DNA of 64,000 bases from PALSA-1006 sp963733265 (GTDB taxonomy: Bacteria > Pseudomonadota > Gammaproteobacteria > Burkholderiales > Gallionellaceae): assembly GCA_963733265.1 (NCBI GenBank), contig CAVTCF010000004.1, positions 434,001 to 498,000 of the forward strand. Reading direction: 5' to 3'. Both the position numbers and the translations under genes were made by a program. Positions 18,465-27,595 of the stretch are shown here, piece by piece. Within the stretch, counting starts at the first letter, position 1. The number at the start of each line of letters is the position of its first letter. The notes under the pieces were generated by a model. The model did not search any database. It was not told the DNA's origin and saw only the letters and a list, made by a program, of their open reading frames with translations.

Positions 18465-19046
18465 ATGGGCAAACTTACATCATCCCTTATAAGCATCGCG
18501 GCCTTGACGCTGCTGCTTGCGCCACTCGCTTCTGCGGCAGAGGTTGCGGGCAAGATCGGCTATATGAGCGGCAGTCTGATTGCCAAGCGTGCCGATGGCA
18601 CCGTCAAAATCATGGGGCCAAAATCTGAAGTGTTGGCGGGAGATGATCTGGAAACATCCAAAGACAGCTACGCGCAAGTGCTGATGAATGATGGTGCGCA
18701 AATGACTATTCGCCCTAATTCCAACCTCAAGATTGAAGCGTATAAATTTAACAAAGATGCTCCCCAGAATGACAACGCCGTATTTCGCTTGCTCAGGGGA
18801 GGGTTCCGTACAGTGAGCGGATTGATCGGTAAGCGCGGTAATCCGGATGCCTACAAGTTGAAAGCCATGACGGCAACGATTGGTATTCGCGGTACTGATT
18901 TTACAACACGGCTGTGCGCGAACCAGGATTGTGAAGAAGACCCAAGTGCAGCCCCCCCAGCCTCCGGTTGTGCCTCAGGCTGCGGGACGTGTCATGCTGG
19001 TGCAAGGCGAGCTAACAGGCAAGGATGCTGCCGGCAAAGTTCGTAA
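18465..19046 (+). CDS. FecR-domain protein, upstream part of a frameshifted gene
   Basis: This begins at ATG 18465 with a signal peptide (MGKLTSSLISIAALTLLLAP, cleavage after ASA) followed by one complete FecR-like periplasmic domain (VLAGDDLETSKDSYAQVLM, then TATIGIRGTDF). After about residue 163 the frame enters a Cys-rich, unlikely sequence and stops at 19046. The +1 frame continues with a second, similar FecR domain. The switch is at seven C (18952-18958); one base fewer would give a two-domain protein of about 480 residues ending at 19908. It is probably the third gene of the TPS operon. A sequencing error, a real mutation and phase variation are all possible. Confidence 0.8.
   Translation: MGKLTSSLISIAALTLLLAPLASAAEVAGKIGYMSGSLIAKRADGTVKIMGPKSEVLAGDDLETSKDSYAQVLMNDGAQMTIRPNSNLKIEAYKFNKDAPQNDNAVFRLLRGGFRTVSGLIGKRGNPDAYKLKAMTATIGIRGTDFTTRLCANQDCEEDPSAAPPASGCASGCGTCHAGARRANRQGCCRQSS
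18952..18958 (+). repeat. C7 homopolymer at the frameshift site
   Basis: Seven consecutive C inside the linker between the two FecR domains. Upstream codons run in one frame and downstream codons in the +1 frame. Removing one C joins AAP to PQPPVVPQAAG, a natural proline-rich linker. Confidence 0.8.
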
Positions 19047-19908
19047 TCTCGTGGTGGGTTCCGCTGTTTATGAAGGCGAAGTGTTGTCCACCGCAAAGGG
19101 CTCTTATGCAGTTGTGGCATTTCGAGATGAAGGCCGGGTGACGCTACAGGAAGAGACGGTATTTCATGTGGAAACATTCCAATACAATCGTCAACAAGGG
19201 CAGCAGAACAATCAGGAGAATGCGGTGTTTCGCCTTCTCAAAGGCGGGGTACGGGTCGTAACCGGATTAATTGGCCGTGTTAATCATGATAACTATCGGT
19301 TTAAATTAACCACGGCAACCATCGGTGTGCGCGGTACCGGATTTGATGCCTGGTGCAATGCCGAGTGTGCGACTGGAGGAGCGAATCCGGGAACCACGCA
19401 AACAGAGCCACTAAAAGGCGCAGGCGTCTATGTTTGGGCCGGGCAAGTGGCATTGAGTACCACAACAGCTAGCCAACTCGTTGGCGTGGGTCAGGCGGCT
19501 ATTCTTGGGCGTGATTTAAAGCCGGTGCCGGTCACAACCATCCCTTCCGGTGTAATTCAAAACAAAACACCTCGCCCTGACGCTGTCAAAGTGGACTTGC
19601 TGAAAGAGTTTGAAAACGACAACAAGTCAACTCCGCCTGCCACCCCGCCAGCAAAATCCGGAGGAAAAGCAGAACCGGGCGTTTATGTGACTGTGCATGA
19701 CGGGCAAGTAATCCTGGCGCAGAGTAATCAGACCCTTAATGTTGGCAAGGGTCAGACAGGGTTTGCGAATGACAAATTCATCACCAGGTTGCCAACGATA
19801 CCCAAGTTTTTCGGCGGTGACAAACAGTTCGATTCCAAAGGCGTGATCGCGGGAGCATCAAATAAAACAGCATTTGGGGCAACGCAAAACGGATGCGTGG
19901 TGAAGTAA
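18994..19908 (+). CDS. FecR-domain protein, downstream part of the frameshifted gene
   Basis: The continuation of the preceding gene in the +1 frame; the coordinates start at the first in-frame ATG after the shift, though the frame is open well upstream. It carries a second FecR domain (VGSAVYEGEVLSTAKGSYAV, TATIGVRGTGF), then a region of short beta segments (GAGVYVWAGQVAL and GVYVTVHDGQVIL) and a tail ending NGCVVK. It has no signal peptide of its own, which supports its being part of one exported two-domain protein. Confidence 0.75.
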   Translation: MLVQGELTGKDAAGKVRNLVVGSAVYEGEVLSTAKGSYAVVAFRDEGRVTLQEETVFHVETFQYNRQQGQQNNQENAVFRLLKGGVRVVTGLIGRVNHDNYRFKLTTATIGVRGTGFDAWCNAECATGGANPGTTQTEPLKGAGVYVWAGQVALSTTTASQLVGVGQAAILGRDLKPVPVTTIPSGVIQNKTPRPDAVKVDLLKEFENDNKSTPPATPPAKSGGKAEPGVYVTVHDGQVILAQSNQTLNVGKGQTGFANDKFITRLPTIPKFFGGDKQFDSKGVIAGASNKTAFGATQNGCVVK

Positions 19909-19933
19909 TTCCATTTCTCTTTGAAATGGAATT
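19907..19933. terminator. Inverted repeat between convergent fecR-like and gldG-like genes
   Basis: An eleven-base perfect stem AATTCCATTTC/GAAATGGAATT with a five-base loop overlaps the stop codon of the FecR gene. It is AT-rich with no long T-run, so it is a plausible but weak bidirectional terminator. Confidence 0.5.
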
Positions 19934-19943
19934 GGAATAACTT

Positions 19944-21293
19944 TTAGCCCCGCCTGCGCCACCACTGCACACCGCCAACCAGCAGCAGTAACAACGGCAG
20001 CACAATCACCAGGCAAATACTAATGATGGTGAGGGCATGAGTGCTTAAGGTAATCGTGCCATCTTTGTTGGCGCGTGGCTGAACGGTGATGAGCGCATCT
20101 TCGTTGCTAAGCCAGTTCACCATATTGATACCAAGATCGATGTTGCCTCCGTTGCCGGAATACGCGTTGGCGAGGAACGAACCGCCGCCGACAATGATGA
20201 TGCGCTGCTCTTTGTCATTTACGCTGCGTTCGAGCGCAATCGCCAAATTGAGTGGTCCGGGAATATCGCGGTTTTTGTCGATGCGCGGTTTGCTGTTGGG
20301 TTTGTAGGCGCTGCTGCTTACCCAGCCACGCGGCGCGGCCACCACGATTGTTTGTTGATGCCAGGCACTGTTTTCTTCGTTGCCCAGCGAGCGGGCAAAG
20401 GGGAACACGGTAATGAGATTGAAGTTATTGGTAACCGGGTGAGCCGGATAGTCTGCGCTCAATGCCCAATTTGCAGGTGCGTTCATGTCTTGTGCTGCGG
20501 GGTCGATGATTATGCCGGGCGTGAGCAGTAAGCCGAGTTTTTCAGCGACCGGCTCCAAGCCGCGCAACGGTTCGGCATCAATCAACCACAACAGGTTGCC
20601 GCCACTGTCGATGTGCCGCAATATTTTGTCGACTTCGCCCTGCATTAACGGGGCTTGCGGGTGAGTGAGCACCAGCAGGCTGGTATTGCTCGGCACATTG
20701 GGTGCCACGGTGAGATTCAGGCTGCCGATGCGATAGCCATTCTTTTGTAGACGTTTGCCAAAGTCGCCCAGATCATGGTTGGCCACGCCATCCAATTTGC
20801 GTTCGCCGTGCCCGTCCACATACATCAGCAATTCATCTTTGGTGTGGGCTAGTCCAAGCAAGGCGCTCGAAAGGGTTTGTTCGTTGAGGGAGACAAGATG
20901 GGCTGAGCGTCCGCCATATTCCACCACCATCTCCCCATTGCTTTGAATCGACGCTTTGCGCATCGCATCCGGTTCTTTTAACGGATCGACGAAGGTGAGC
21001 GTGATGTCAGATTTATATCGTTGATAAATTGCGATGAACTCGCGGATGAGTCGGCGCAGGTCTCCCTGTTTCGCATCTTGCTCTGTGGCGTAAACGGTGA
21101 TTTTTACTTCGCCATGCAGTAGTTTTAAGGCGTTGATGCTGCCGGGTTCCAGACTGTTTAGTTTGGTTTGTGTCGTATCCCAATGCAACGGAAAACGTGC
21201 TGACAATTGATACAGCGCAACCCCAGCGATTAACAGAAGCACGGTAAAGGCAATATTTTTTAACAGCAAAGGAGAAGGGCGGGGAAATTTCAT
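19944..21293 (-). CDS. GldG-like ABC transporter auxiliary protein
   Basis: A 449-residue protein with an N-terminal membrane helix (about residues 12-31), a large periplasmic part and a C-terminal helix (about 420-442). It fits the ABC-type auxiliary family found with Gld-like exporters: early segment FVDPLKEPDAMRKASIQ, then a GATase-like domain with YVDGHGERKLDG and GGNLLWLIDAEP. It is the last gene of an ATPase-permease-auxiliary operon; its start overlaps the permease stop by one base (TAATG). Confidence 0.82.
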   Translation of the reverse strand: MKFPRPSPLLLKNIAFTVLLLIAGVALYQLSARFPLHWDTTQTKLNSLEPGSINALKLLHGEVKITVYATEQDAKQGDLRRLIREFIAIYQRYKSDITLTFVDPLKEPDAMRKASIQSNGEMVVEYGGRSAHLVSLNEQTLSSALLGLAHTKDELLMYVDGHGERKLDGVANHDLGDFGKRLQKNGYRIGSLNLTVAPNVPSNTSLLVLTHPQAPLMQGEVDKILRHIDSGGNLLWLIDAEPLRGLEPVAEKLGLLLTPGIIIDPAAQDMNAPANWALSADYPAHPVTNNFNLITVFPFARSLGNEENSAWHQQTIVVAAPRGWVSSSAYKPNSKPRIDKNRDIPGPLNLAIALERSVNDKEQRIIIVGGGSFLANAYSGNGGNIDLGINMVNWLSNEDALITVQPRANKDGTITLSTHALTIISICLVIVLPLLLLLVGGVQWWRRRG

Positions 21294-22036
21294 TATGCGT
21301 AAAGCCGGTTATTGTTTACACGACGTATTGTTAACAACAAAAACGTGGCGATGAATACAACGAAATAAACTAGATCTGTACTAATGACTAATCCCGCATT
21401 TAAATTCAGGGCGTGTGCGCTGGGTGAAAGCACATGCAATATGCTTCCGCTTTCAGACGCACCGACATCAATCAGCCACAAGCCGAAAGACAAGGCCAAG
21501 GCACTCATGGCGGCGACGATAGGTTGTTTGGTGAGCGCGGAAAGATACAGGCCAAGTGCAGAATAACTGGCAGTCAGTAACCACAACCCCAAGCTGTTCG
21601 TGAGCAGCAGGCCAATGTCCAGATGAGTGCCGAACCCCAACAGTGACACCATGGCAGTGCAACTGATAATAATAATCGTGATGAAAAAAATCAGACTGAG
21701 ATATTTGCCGATCACAATTTCACTGCTTGAAATCGGTGCGGCAAGGAGCAGCACCAATGTTTGATTGCGGCGCTCTTCTGCGAGCAGGCGCATGGTAAAA
21801 AGCGGAACCAGCATCATCAACACCAGCGCAAGTGTACCGAATAGCGGCGCGGCAACCGATAACGTTGCACCCGGTGCGTTGGCTACCTGCGCCAGTTGTG
21901 TCTGGATTTGCAGATAGGCTTCAAGTCGCGCGAGAAAAAACCAGGCAAAGATAAATTGTAACGCGCCCAATATCAACCACGTGCTGGGCGCGGAAAACAG
22001 GCTGCGGAACTCTTTGCGGGCGATGGTGAATATCAT
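21293..22036 (-). CDS. ABC-2 type permease (GldF-like)
   Basis: A 247-residue membrane protein with six predicted helices. The opening TIARKEFRSLFSAPSTWLI and the segment RLLAEERRNQTLVLLLAAPI are typical of ABC-2 permeases. It overlaps the ATPase gene by four bases and the auxiliary gene by one. The substrate is unknown; in Bacteroidetes the equivalent trio is linked with gliding, but in Proteobacteria the role is undefined. Confidence 0.87.
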   Translation of the reverse strand: MIFTIARKEFRSLFSAPSTWLILGALQFIFAWFFLARLEAYLQIQTQLAQVANAPGATLSVAAPLFGTLALVLMMLVPLFTMRLLAEERRNQTLVLLLAAPISSSEIVIGKYLSLIFFITIIIISCTAMVSLLGFGTHLDIGLLLTNSLGLWLLTASYSALGLYLSALTKQPIVAAMSALALSFGLWLIDVGASESGSILHVLSPSAHALNLNAGLVISTDLVYFVVFIATFLLLTIRRVNNNRLYA

Positions 22037-22965
22037 GCGGACTCGTTTTCGGTAATACGGTTATAGATATCCTCGATACTGCCTTTGATCGGGGTCAGTT
22101 GTTGGGGTTGCCAGCCGCGTTCGGCGGCAAGGGCGAGCAATATCGCGCTAGTATTGGATTCAAGGCTGTGCATGATTCGGAAACGGATGTCAGAAAGTGC
22201 TTCGACATGTTCAACACCGATGATCTCATTTAGTTCGGCTAACGGAGGAGGGGCAAGCAAGGTGACGACAAATCCGGGTTGATGGCCATAAGCCTGCATA
22301 CGCGCGCTGCTATCGCCGTAGATTAGCCGTCCTTTTTGCATGATTTCGACCCGGTCACAAATATTTTCAACTTCGCCCAATAAATGCGTGGAAAGAATTA
22401 CGCTGTGGCTATCGCCCAGTGCGCGTATAAGCGCCCTGATGTCGCGAATTTGGGCCGGATCGAGCCCTACCGTCGGCTCATCCAATATAATGACTTGCGG
22501 ATGGTGAATGATGGCCTGTGCAATGCCAACGCGTTGCTGATAGCCTTTGGATAATGTGCCGATGATCTTTTTGCCGCTTGTGGCCAGGCCGCAACGCTCT
22601 TTGGCTTCTGCTAACGCGTCGGGCAGGCGATTTTTGGGTAAGCGATGTAATTTTGCAACGAAAGTCAAAAAATCATCCACACGCATTTCGCGGTACAGTG
22701 GCGGTGTTTCCGGAAGGTAACCAATGCAAGCCTTGGCTTGATCAGGCTGAAGTTGCAGGTTGAAGCCGCAAATTTCGATTTGGCCGGAATGCGGAGTCAA
22801 GGCACCGGCGAGTATTTGCAGTGTTGTGCTTTTGCCGGCGCCGTTGTGCCCGAGCAAACCCAGAACTTCGCCCTGTTTGAGTTCGAGTGTAACGTTTTGG
22901 ATAATGTCACGGTGCCCGTAGCGGCGGCTTAAATTGCGGGCGGATAATGTAATTGTTGCTGTCAT
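22033..22965 (-). CDS. ABC transporter ATP-binding protein (GldA-like)
   Basis: A 310-residue ATPase of the ABC-2 type. Walker A is GHNGAGKST, the signature is LSKGYQQRVG, and Walker B is VIILDEPTVGLDPAQ. A C-terminal extension of about 90 residues is usual for this class. It is the first gene of the minus-strand exporter operon. Confidence 0.92.
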   Translation of the reverse strand: MTATITLSARNLSRRYGHRDIIQNVTLELKQGEVLGLLGHNGAGKSTTLQILAGALTPHSGQIEICGFNLQLQPDQAKACIGYLPETPPLYREMRVDDFLTFVAKLHRLPKNRLPDALAEAKERCGLATSGKKIIGTLSKGYQQRVGIAQAIIHHPQVIILDEPTVGLDPAQIRDIRALIRALGDSHSVILSTHLLGEVENICDRVEIMQKGRLIYGDSSARMQAYGHQPGFVVTLLAPPPLAELNEIIGVEHVEALSDIRFRIMHSLESNTSAILLALAAERGWQPQQLTPIKGSIEDIYNRITENESA

Positions 22966-23052
22966 GCCGGGGGTGAACGGTTGTGAGTTAGTATCAATAT
23001 AACCTAATATGCGACCTCACACCAAAACACTGAGTTTTAGACGGGCAAATAA

Positions 23053-24825
23053 ATGAAATCTTTTTACTGCAAATTACTGTTGCTGCTCCCCTTGGTATTA
23101 GGCGCTTGCGCCCATGTTCCGCGTCCGACTGAGGACGCACAGACTATTTCAATAAAGCCAACCGACAATACTGCCGAGCAACCGGGGGGCACAGACCTGG
23201 ACAACGTCCAGGAGCAGTCCAAACTGAATTTGCCGAATGTCGCGCTTAATGGCGATATGCTGTATGAGTTTTTGCTTGGCGACATAGCTTTGCAGCGGGG
23301 CAGACCGGAAATGGCAGCGCAGGCTTATCTGGATTTGGCCAAAACAACGCGCGATCCGAGGGTTGCACGCCGTGCCGCGCAACTTGCATTTGAATCACGC
23401 CAAATGGATAAATCACTAGAGGCTTTTGGCTTGTGGCAGGAGTTGGAGCCCTCTGCGCCGTTGGCGAATCAAATGTTGTTATCTTTGTTTTTGAGTAGTG
23501 GCAAGTATCAGGAAGCGCGGCCACAGGTTGCACAAATGTTGGCGGCTGCGCCCAAAAGCCCGGGTAATGTGTTTATGCTTATTCATTCCCTGTTAACCCG
23601 TGCACAGGACAAAAATGCAGCTTTGGCTTGGATTGTCGACGTGGCAAAGCCTTACCCTAATGTGGCAGAAGCGCATTGGGCCGTGGCTCAACTGGCATCG
23701 GCGGCAAATAAAAAGACCCTTGCGCTGAGCGAGATTGAACTGGCCGTAAAATTGCGGCCGGAATGGGATATGGCTGTCATGTTCGAAGTGCAATTGTTGT
23801 TGCCGAATGAACCCGAGCGGGCACTGGCGCAACTGCAAAAATTTACTGAGGCGCATCCTGAAAACAAAGACGTTCGCCTGTTTTACGCGCGAGCGATGTT
23901 GGAGCAAAAACGCTATGCTGAATCCCGGGTGCAATTTCAGAAATTATTGGCTGCCGATCCGGACAATAACGAGCTGGCATTTGCAGTCGCACTGCTTTCT
24001 CTGCAAATGGGCGAACTGGAGCGCGCAGAAAAAGAGTTGCTTGAAACTCTGGCCAGAGGCAAGAAAGATGCTGAGACGGTTCATTACTATCTCGGGCAGT
24101 TAAATGAGGCAAAAAAAGCCGATGCGACCGCACTTGAACATTATCGGCAAGTGGTTGCGGGGGATTATGTATATTCTGCCCATTTGCGCGAGGCTTACTT
24201 GCTGAACAAGGCGGATAAACTGGATGAGGCTCGCGCAGCGTTGAAGAGCGCTCCGGTGACTGACGATCAACAGAAAATAACGCTAGTGTTGATCGATGCA
24301 CAGATGTTGCGCGATGCTAAAAGATTCGATACTTCGTATCAGGTACTGGTGGATGCGTTAAAGACCTTCCCCAATCAGCCGCAGATGCTGTTTGAGGTGG
24401 CGATGGCGGCAGATAAAGTGGGGAAACCCGAAGTGTTTGAACAGGCTTTACGCAAGTTGTTGCAAGTGGTTCCCGACCACGCGCAAGCAAACAATGCCTT
24501 GGGCTACAGCTTTCTCGAACGTAATATACATATCGAGGAAGGAATGAAGCTGGTCGAAAAAGCTTATCAAATTGAACCTGACGATCCCGCTATAACAGAT
24601 AGCGTGGGCTGGGGTTATTATCGCTTGGGCAAACTGGATAAAAGCGCGGAATTTTTGCGGCGTGCCTTTGCAGCCAACCCGGACCCGGAAATTGCCGCTC
24701 ATTTGGGCGAGGTATTGTGGGCGCAAGGAAATAAAGAAGAAGCCAAAAAGATTTTACTGGAATCAATAAAAGCCAATCCGGAAAACGATGCTTTGAAGAT
24801 TGTAGTCAAGAAATATATTCCCTGA
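23053..24825 (+). CDS. TPR-repeat lipoprotein
   Basis: A 590-residue protein with a lipoprotein signal (MKSFYCKLLLLLPLVLGAC, lipobox LGAC). At least ten tetratricopeptide-like repeats follow, such as PDHAQANNALGYSFLERNI and DDPAITDSVGWGYYRLGKLD. The C-terminal repeat set is typical of a betaproteobacterial family encoded next to lolB and ispE. A scaffold role at the outer membrane is inferred from location and fold only. Confidence 0.87.
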   Translation: MKSFYCKLLLLLPLVLGACAHVPRPTEDAQTISIKPTDNTAEQPGGTDLDNVQEQSKLNLPNVALNGDMLYEFLLGDIALQRGRPEMAAQAYLDLAKTTRDPRVARRAAQLAFESRQMDKSLEAFGLWQELEPSAPLANQMLLSLFLSSGKYQEARPQVAQMLAAAPKSPGNVFMLIHSLLTRAQDKNAALAWIVDVAKPYPNVAEAHWAVAQLASAANKKTLALSEIELAVKLRPEWDMAVMFEVQLLLPNEPERALAQLQKFTEAHPENKDVRLFYARAMLEQKRYAESRVQFQKLLAADPDNNELAFAVALLSLQMGELERAEKELLETLARGKKDAETVHYYLGQLNEAKKADATALEHYRQVVAGDYVYSAHLREAYLLNKADKLDEARAALKSAPVTDDQQKITLVLIDAQMLRDAKRFDTSYQVLVDALKTFPNQPQMLFEVAMAADKVGKPEVFEQALRKLLQVVPDHAQANNALGYSFLERNIHIEEGMKLVEKAYQIEPDDPAITDSVGWGYYRLGKLDKSAEFLRRAFAANPDPEIAAHLGEVLWAQGNKEEAKKILLESIKANPENDALKIVVKKYIP

Positions 24826-24926
24826 AAAGATTAAATTTATTCCGGCCGCAGCCGATAGATGAAGGAAGCCGCGCATTCAGGGGCGGAAGAATGTCTAATA
24901 ATATGGGTAACAAGGAGTAGTTTGTG

Positions 24927-25547
24927 ATGTACAAGGTAACCCGGTTGCTATGTATTGTACTGTTGCTCGTGTCGGCCACGATGAGTGGTTGTGCCAATCG
25001 TGCCGCGCTCAGAACAGTGCTGCGTCCGGCTCCGTACGATGCGCCTTTTGCATTTAACGGGCGTGTGTCGATCAAACGCGGCTTGGAGACTTCTTCTGCC
25101 AATTTGCGCTGGGTGCATAATCCTGAAGAGGACGAGGATGAGATTTTAATTTTTGAGCCGCTCGGACAGACCATCGCCCGCATACATCGCGATGTGCAGG
25201 GCGCGACGTTAGAGGCACAAGGCAGATTTTATGTTTCGCAGGATGTCGAGTCGCTGACGCAGCAGGTTCTGGGCTGGACACTGCCATTGTCCTGGTTAAC
25301 GCATTGGGTTGTCGGGGTGCCGGCAAATGAACAACCCACCATCGCAAATGTTCCCAATGAAAATGTCGCGGAGGTACAGCGCGACGCGAAAAAGCAAATT
25401 ACTTTAATGCGACAGGCCGGATGGGAAGTACGTTACACGCGTTATGCCGGATTGGCGGCAAACAGTTTGCCGATACGCTTTGTCATGAAAAAAGATAAAT
25501 TGGAAATTACAGTGCTGATTGACGAATGGGAAAAACAACAACTCTAA
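24927..25547 (+). CDS. lolB: Outer-membrane lipoprotein LolB
   Basis: A 206-residue lipoprotein that accepts lipoproteins from LolA and inserts them into the outer membrane. The signal peptide ends in the lipobox SGC (after MSGC). Family features are FAFNGRVSIKRG near the start and the LPLSWLTHWVVGVP segment. AAGGAG (24912-24917) fits either GTG 24924 or ATG 24927. It overlaps ispE by 22 bases, a common lolB-ispE arrangement. Confidence 0.93.
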   Translation: MYKVTRLLCIVLLLVSATMSGCANRAALRTVLRPAPYDAPFAFNGRVSIKRGLETSSANLRWVHNPEEDEDEILIFEPLGQTIARIHRDVQGATLEAQGRFYVSQDVESLTQQVLGWTLPLSWLTHWVVGVPANEQPTIANVPNENVAEVQRDAKKQITLMRQAGWEVRYTRYAGLAANSLPIRFVMKKDKLEITVLIDEWEKQQL

Positions 25548-26428
25548 CCTGCGCGGCACCGGCGAAATTAAATTTGTTTCTGCATGTTGTCGGGCGCCGC
25601 CCCGATGGCTACCATAATTTACAAACCCTGTTTCGCTTTATTGATCTAAGCGACACGTTGCATTTTGCCTTGCGGCAAGATGGTGCTGTGCGCCGAACCA
25701 ATGCGTTGGAGGGTGTGCCGCCGGAACTGGATCTGTGTGTGCGTGCCGCCAAGTTATTGCAACAGCAAACCGGCTGCGCGCTGGGCGTAGATATAACGCT
25801 TGAAAAACAAATTCCAATGGGTGGCGGCTTGGGGGGAGGGAGCTCGGACGCGGCCACGACCCTGCTGGCGCTAAATCGCTTGTGGGAGTTGAATTTGTCG
25901 CGCGAGCGACTGATACAGTTAGGCCTGGCGCTGGGTGCGGATGTGCCGGTTTTCGTTTTTGGTGAAAATGCGTTTGCCGAAGGGGTGGGCGAACGTTTGC
26001 AGGCTTACGAATTGCCGGAAGCTTGGTATGTCGTGCTTTCGCCGCCAGTTCATGTCCCGACTGCCCAGATTTTCACACACCCGCAATTGACACGAAATAC
26101 GATTTCCATCACAATTCGCGCCCTTCCGATTGGGCGAGGTTTTAAAACCGGGCTTTTCGGCAACGATTTGCAGCCGGTAGCTTGCAAATTGTACCCGGAA
26201 ATTGGGCAATATCTGGCTTGGCTGGGGCAGTATGCACCTGCATTGATGACAGGGTCCGGTGCTTGCGTATTCGCGGAGTTCGCCACGGAAGCGGAAGCAA
26301 AAGTAGTGTTGCAGCAACTGCCTGACAATATGCGCGGATTCGTCGCGCGGGGCTTGCTGCAGCACCCGCTAAAAGATTTTGCAGCAACAGAGGCTATTCA
26401 TACTCGACGAGTGCAGTTGAAGAAATAG
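25526..26428 (+). CDS. ispE: 4-diphosphocytidyl-2-C-methyl-D-erythritol kinase (IspE)
   Basis: A 300-residue GHMP kinase of the non-mevalonate isoprenoid pathway. It contains PAKLNLFLHVVGRRPDGYH, the ATP motif PMGGGLGGGSSDAA and a C-terminal MTGSGACVF. The start lies inside the lolB 3' end, so translation is coupled. A tRNA-Gln gene begins 15 bases after the stop. Confidence 0.96.
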   Translation: MGKTTTLTCAAPAKLNLFLHVVGRRPDGYHNLQTLFRFIDLSDTLHFALRQDGAVRRTNALEGVPPELDLCVRAAKLLQQQTGCALGVDITLEKQIPMGGGLGGGSSDAATTLLALNRLWELNLSRERLIQLGLALGADVPVFVFGENAFAEGVGERLQAYELPEAWYVVLSPPVHVPTAQIFTHPQLTRNTISITIRALPIGRGFKTGLFGNDLQPVACKLYPEIGQYLAWLGQYAPALMTGSGACVFAEFATEAEAKVVLQQLPDNMRGFVARGLLQHPLKDFAATEAIHTRRVQLKK

Positions 26429-26443
26429 CTTCTGAAAGTTTAT

Positions 26444-26518
26444 TGGGGAGTCGCCAAGTGGTAAGGCACCGGATTTTGATTCCGGCATTCGTAGGTTCGA
26501 TCCCTACCTCCCCAGCCA
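26444..26518 (+). tRNA. tRNA-Gln (anticodon TTG)
   Basis: The seven-base acceptor stem TGGGGAG/CTCCCCA is perfect, and discriminator G and CCA (26516-26518) are encoded. The anticodon loop reads ATTTTGATT with TTG, and the T loop is GTTCGATCC. The ispE-tRNA-Gln-prs order is widespread in betaproteobacteria. Confidence 0.97.
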
Positions 26519-26526
26519 AACCGTAA

Positions 26527-26540
26527 GGGCGCTTGCGCCC
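26527..26540 (+). other. Short GC hairpin after tRNA-Gln
   Basis: GGGCGC-TT-GCGCCC follows the tRNA, then an AT-rich stretch without a T-run. It could aid tRNA 3' processing or partial termination before prs. Confidence 0.4.
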
Positions 26541-26561
26541 GATTTAATTTAAGGGGTTCAC

Positions 26562-27512
26562 GTGTCTCACGACAACTTGATGGTGTTCACCGGTAATGCC
26601 AACCCTAAGCTCGCCGGAAAAGTGGCAAAGCATCTCAATGTCCATCTGGGCCGCGCCACTGTCAGCAAGTTTTCCGATGGCGAAGTCATGGTTGAGATTC
26701 TTGAGCACGTGCGCGGCAGGGATGTTTTTGTATTGCAATCGACATCGGCACCGACAAACGATAGCTTGATGGAAGTGATGGTCATGGTGGATGCGCTGAA
26801 ACGCGCCTCAGCCGGTCGCATTACAGCGGCACTGCCTTATTTCGGCTACGCACGCCAGGATCGTCGCCCGCGCTCGGCGCGTGTGGCAATCACCGCCAAG
26901 GTGGTGGCAGACATGCTGGTGGGCGTGGGTGTGGATCGCTTGCTGACGATGGATTTGCACTCCGATCAGATTCAGGGTTTCTTTTCGATCCCTGTTGACA
27001 ATATTTATGCCGCACCGATTTTGTTGTCGGATGTGTGGAAGCAAAACCATCAGAATTTGATCGTTGTTTCGCCTGATGTGGGTGGTGTGGTACGCGCCCG
27101 CGCATTGGCAAAGCGTTTGGAGTCTGATCTGGCAATTATCGACAAACGCCGCCCAAAACCGAACGTGGCCAAGGTGATGAATATTATCGGCGATGTGGCA
27201 GGACGCACCTGCATCATCATGGATGATATGGTGGATACAGCGAACACCCTGTGCGAAGCAGCCAATGCGCTGAAAGAAAAAGGCGCCGCAAAAGTAATCG
27301 CTTACTGTACGCATCCAGTGTTGTCAGGCCCGGCAATTGAGCGTATCGAAAAGTCGGCGATTGATGAATTGGTGGTTACCGATACGATTCCGTTGCGCGA
27401 AGAAGCGCGTAACTGCAAGCGTATTCGCCAGTTGAGCGTGGCCGAACTGATGGCTGAAACCATGCGCCGTATTAATGCGGAAGAATCGGTCAGCTCGCTG
27501 TTTATGGAATAA
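26562..27512 (+). CDS. prs: Ribose-phosphate pyrophosphokinase
   Basis: A 316-residue PRPP synthetase supplying nucleotide, His and Trp synthesis. It has YARQDRRPRSARVAITAK, the PRPP-binding segment IIMDDMVDTANTLCEAA (DDxxDT type), and a catalytic loop near 190-200 (DKRRPKPNVAKV). The start is GTG 26562 after an AAGGGG ribosome site; the N-terminus MSHDNLMVFTGNANPKLA matches the family. Confidence 0.97.
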   Translation: MSHDNLMVFTGNANPKLAGKVAKHLNVHLGRATVSKFSDGEVMVEILEHVRGRDVFVLQSTSAPTNDSLMEVMVMVDALKRASAGRITAALPYFGYARQDRRPRSARVAITAKVVADMLVGVGVDRLLTMDLHSDQIQGFFSIPVDNIYAAPILLSDVWKQNHQNLIVVSPDVGGVVRARALAKRLESDLAIIDKRRPKPNVAKVMNIIGDVAGRTCIIMDDMVDTANTLCEAANALKEKGAAKVIAYCTHPVLSGPAIERIEKSAIDELVVTDTIPLREEARNCKRIRQLSVAELMAETMRRINAEESVSSLFME

Positions 27513-27519
27513 ATTTTTG

Positions 27520-27542
27520 CGATGGTTATTTTGACCATCGCG
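27520..27542 (+). other. Hairpin in the rplY leader
   Basis: An eight-base stem GCGATGGT/ACCATCGC with a seven-base loop lies just after prs. It is followed by about 50 bases before the rplY start, so it may be a leader structure or an attenuator; no regulator is identifiable. Confidence 0.4.
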
Positions 27543-27595
27543 CAACCGAAATCTTCTGGTCGCGGAAGATTTTATTTTAGAAGTGGAGAAGTAAA

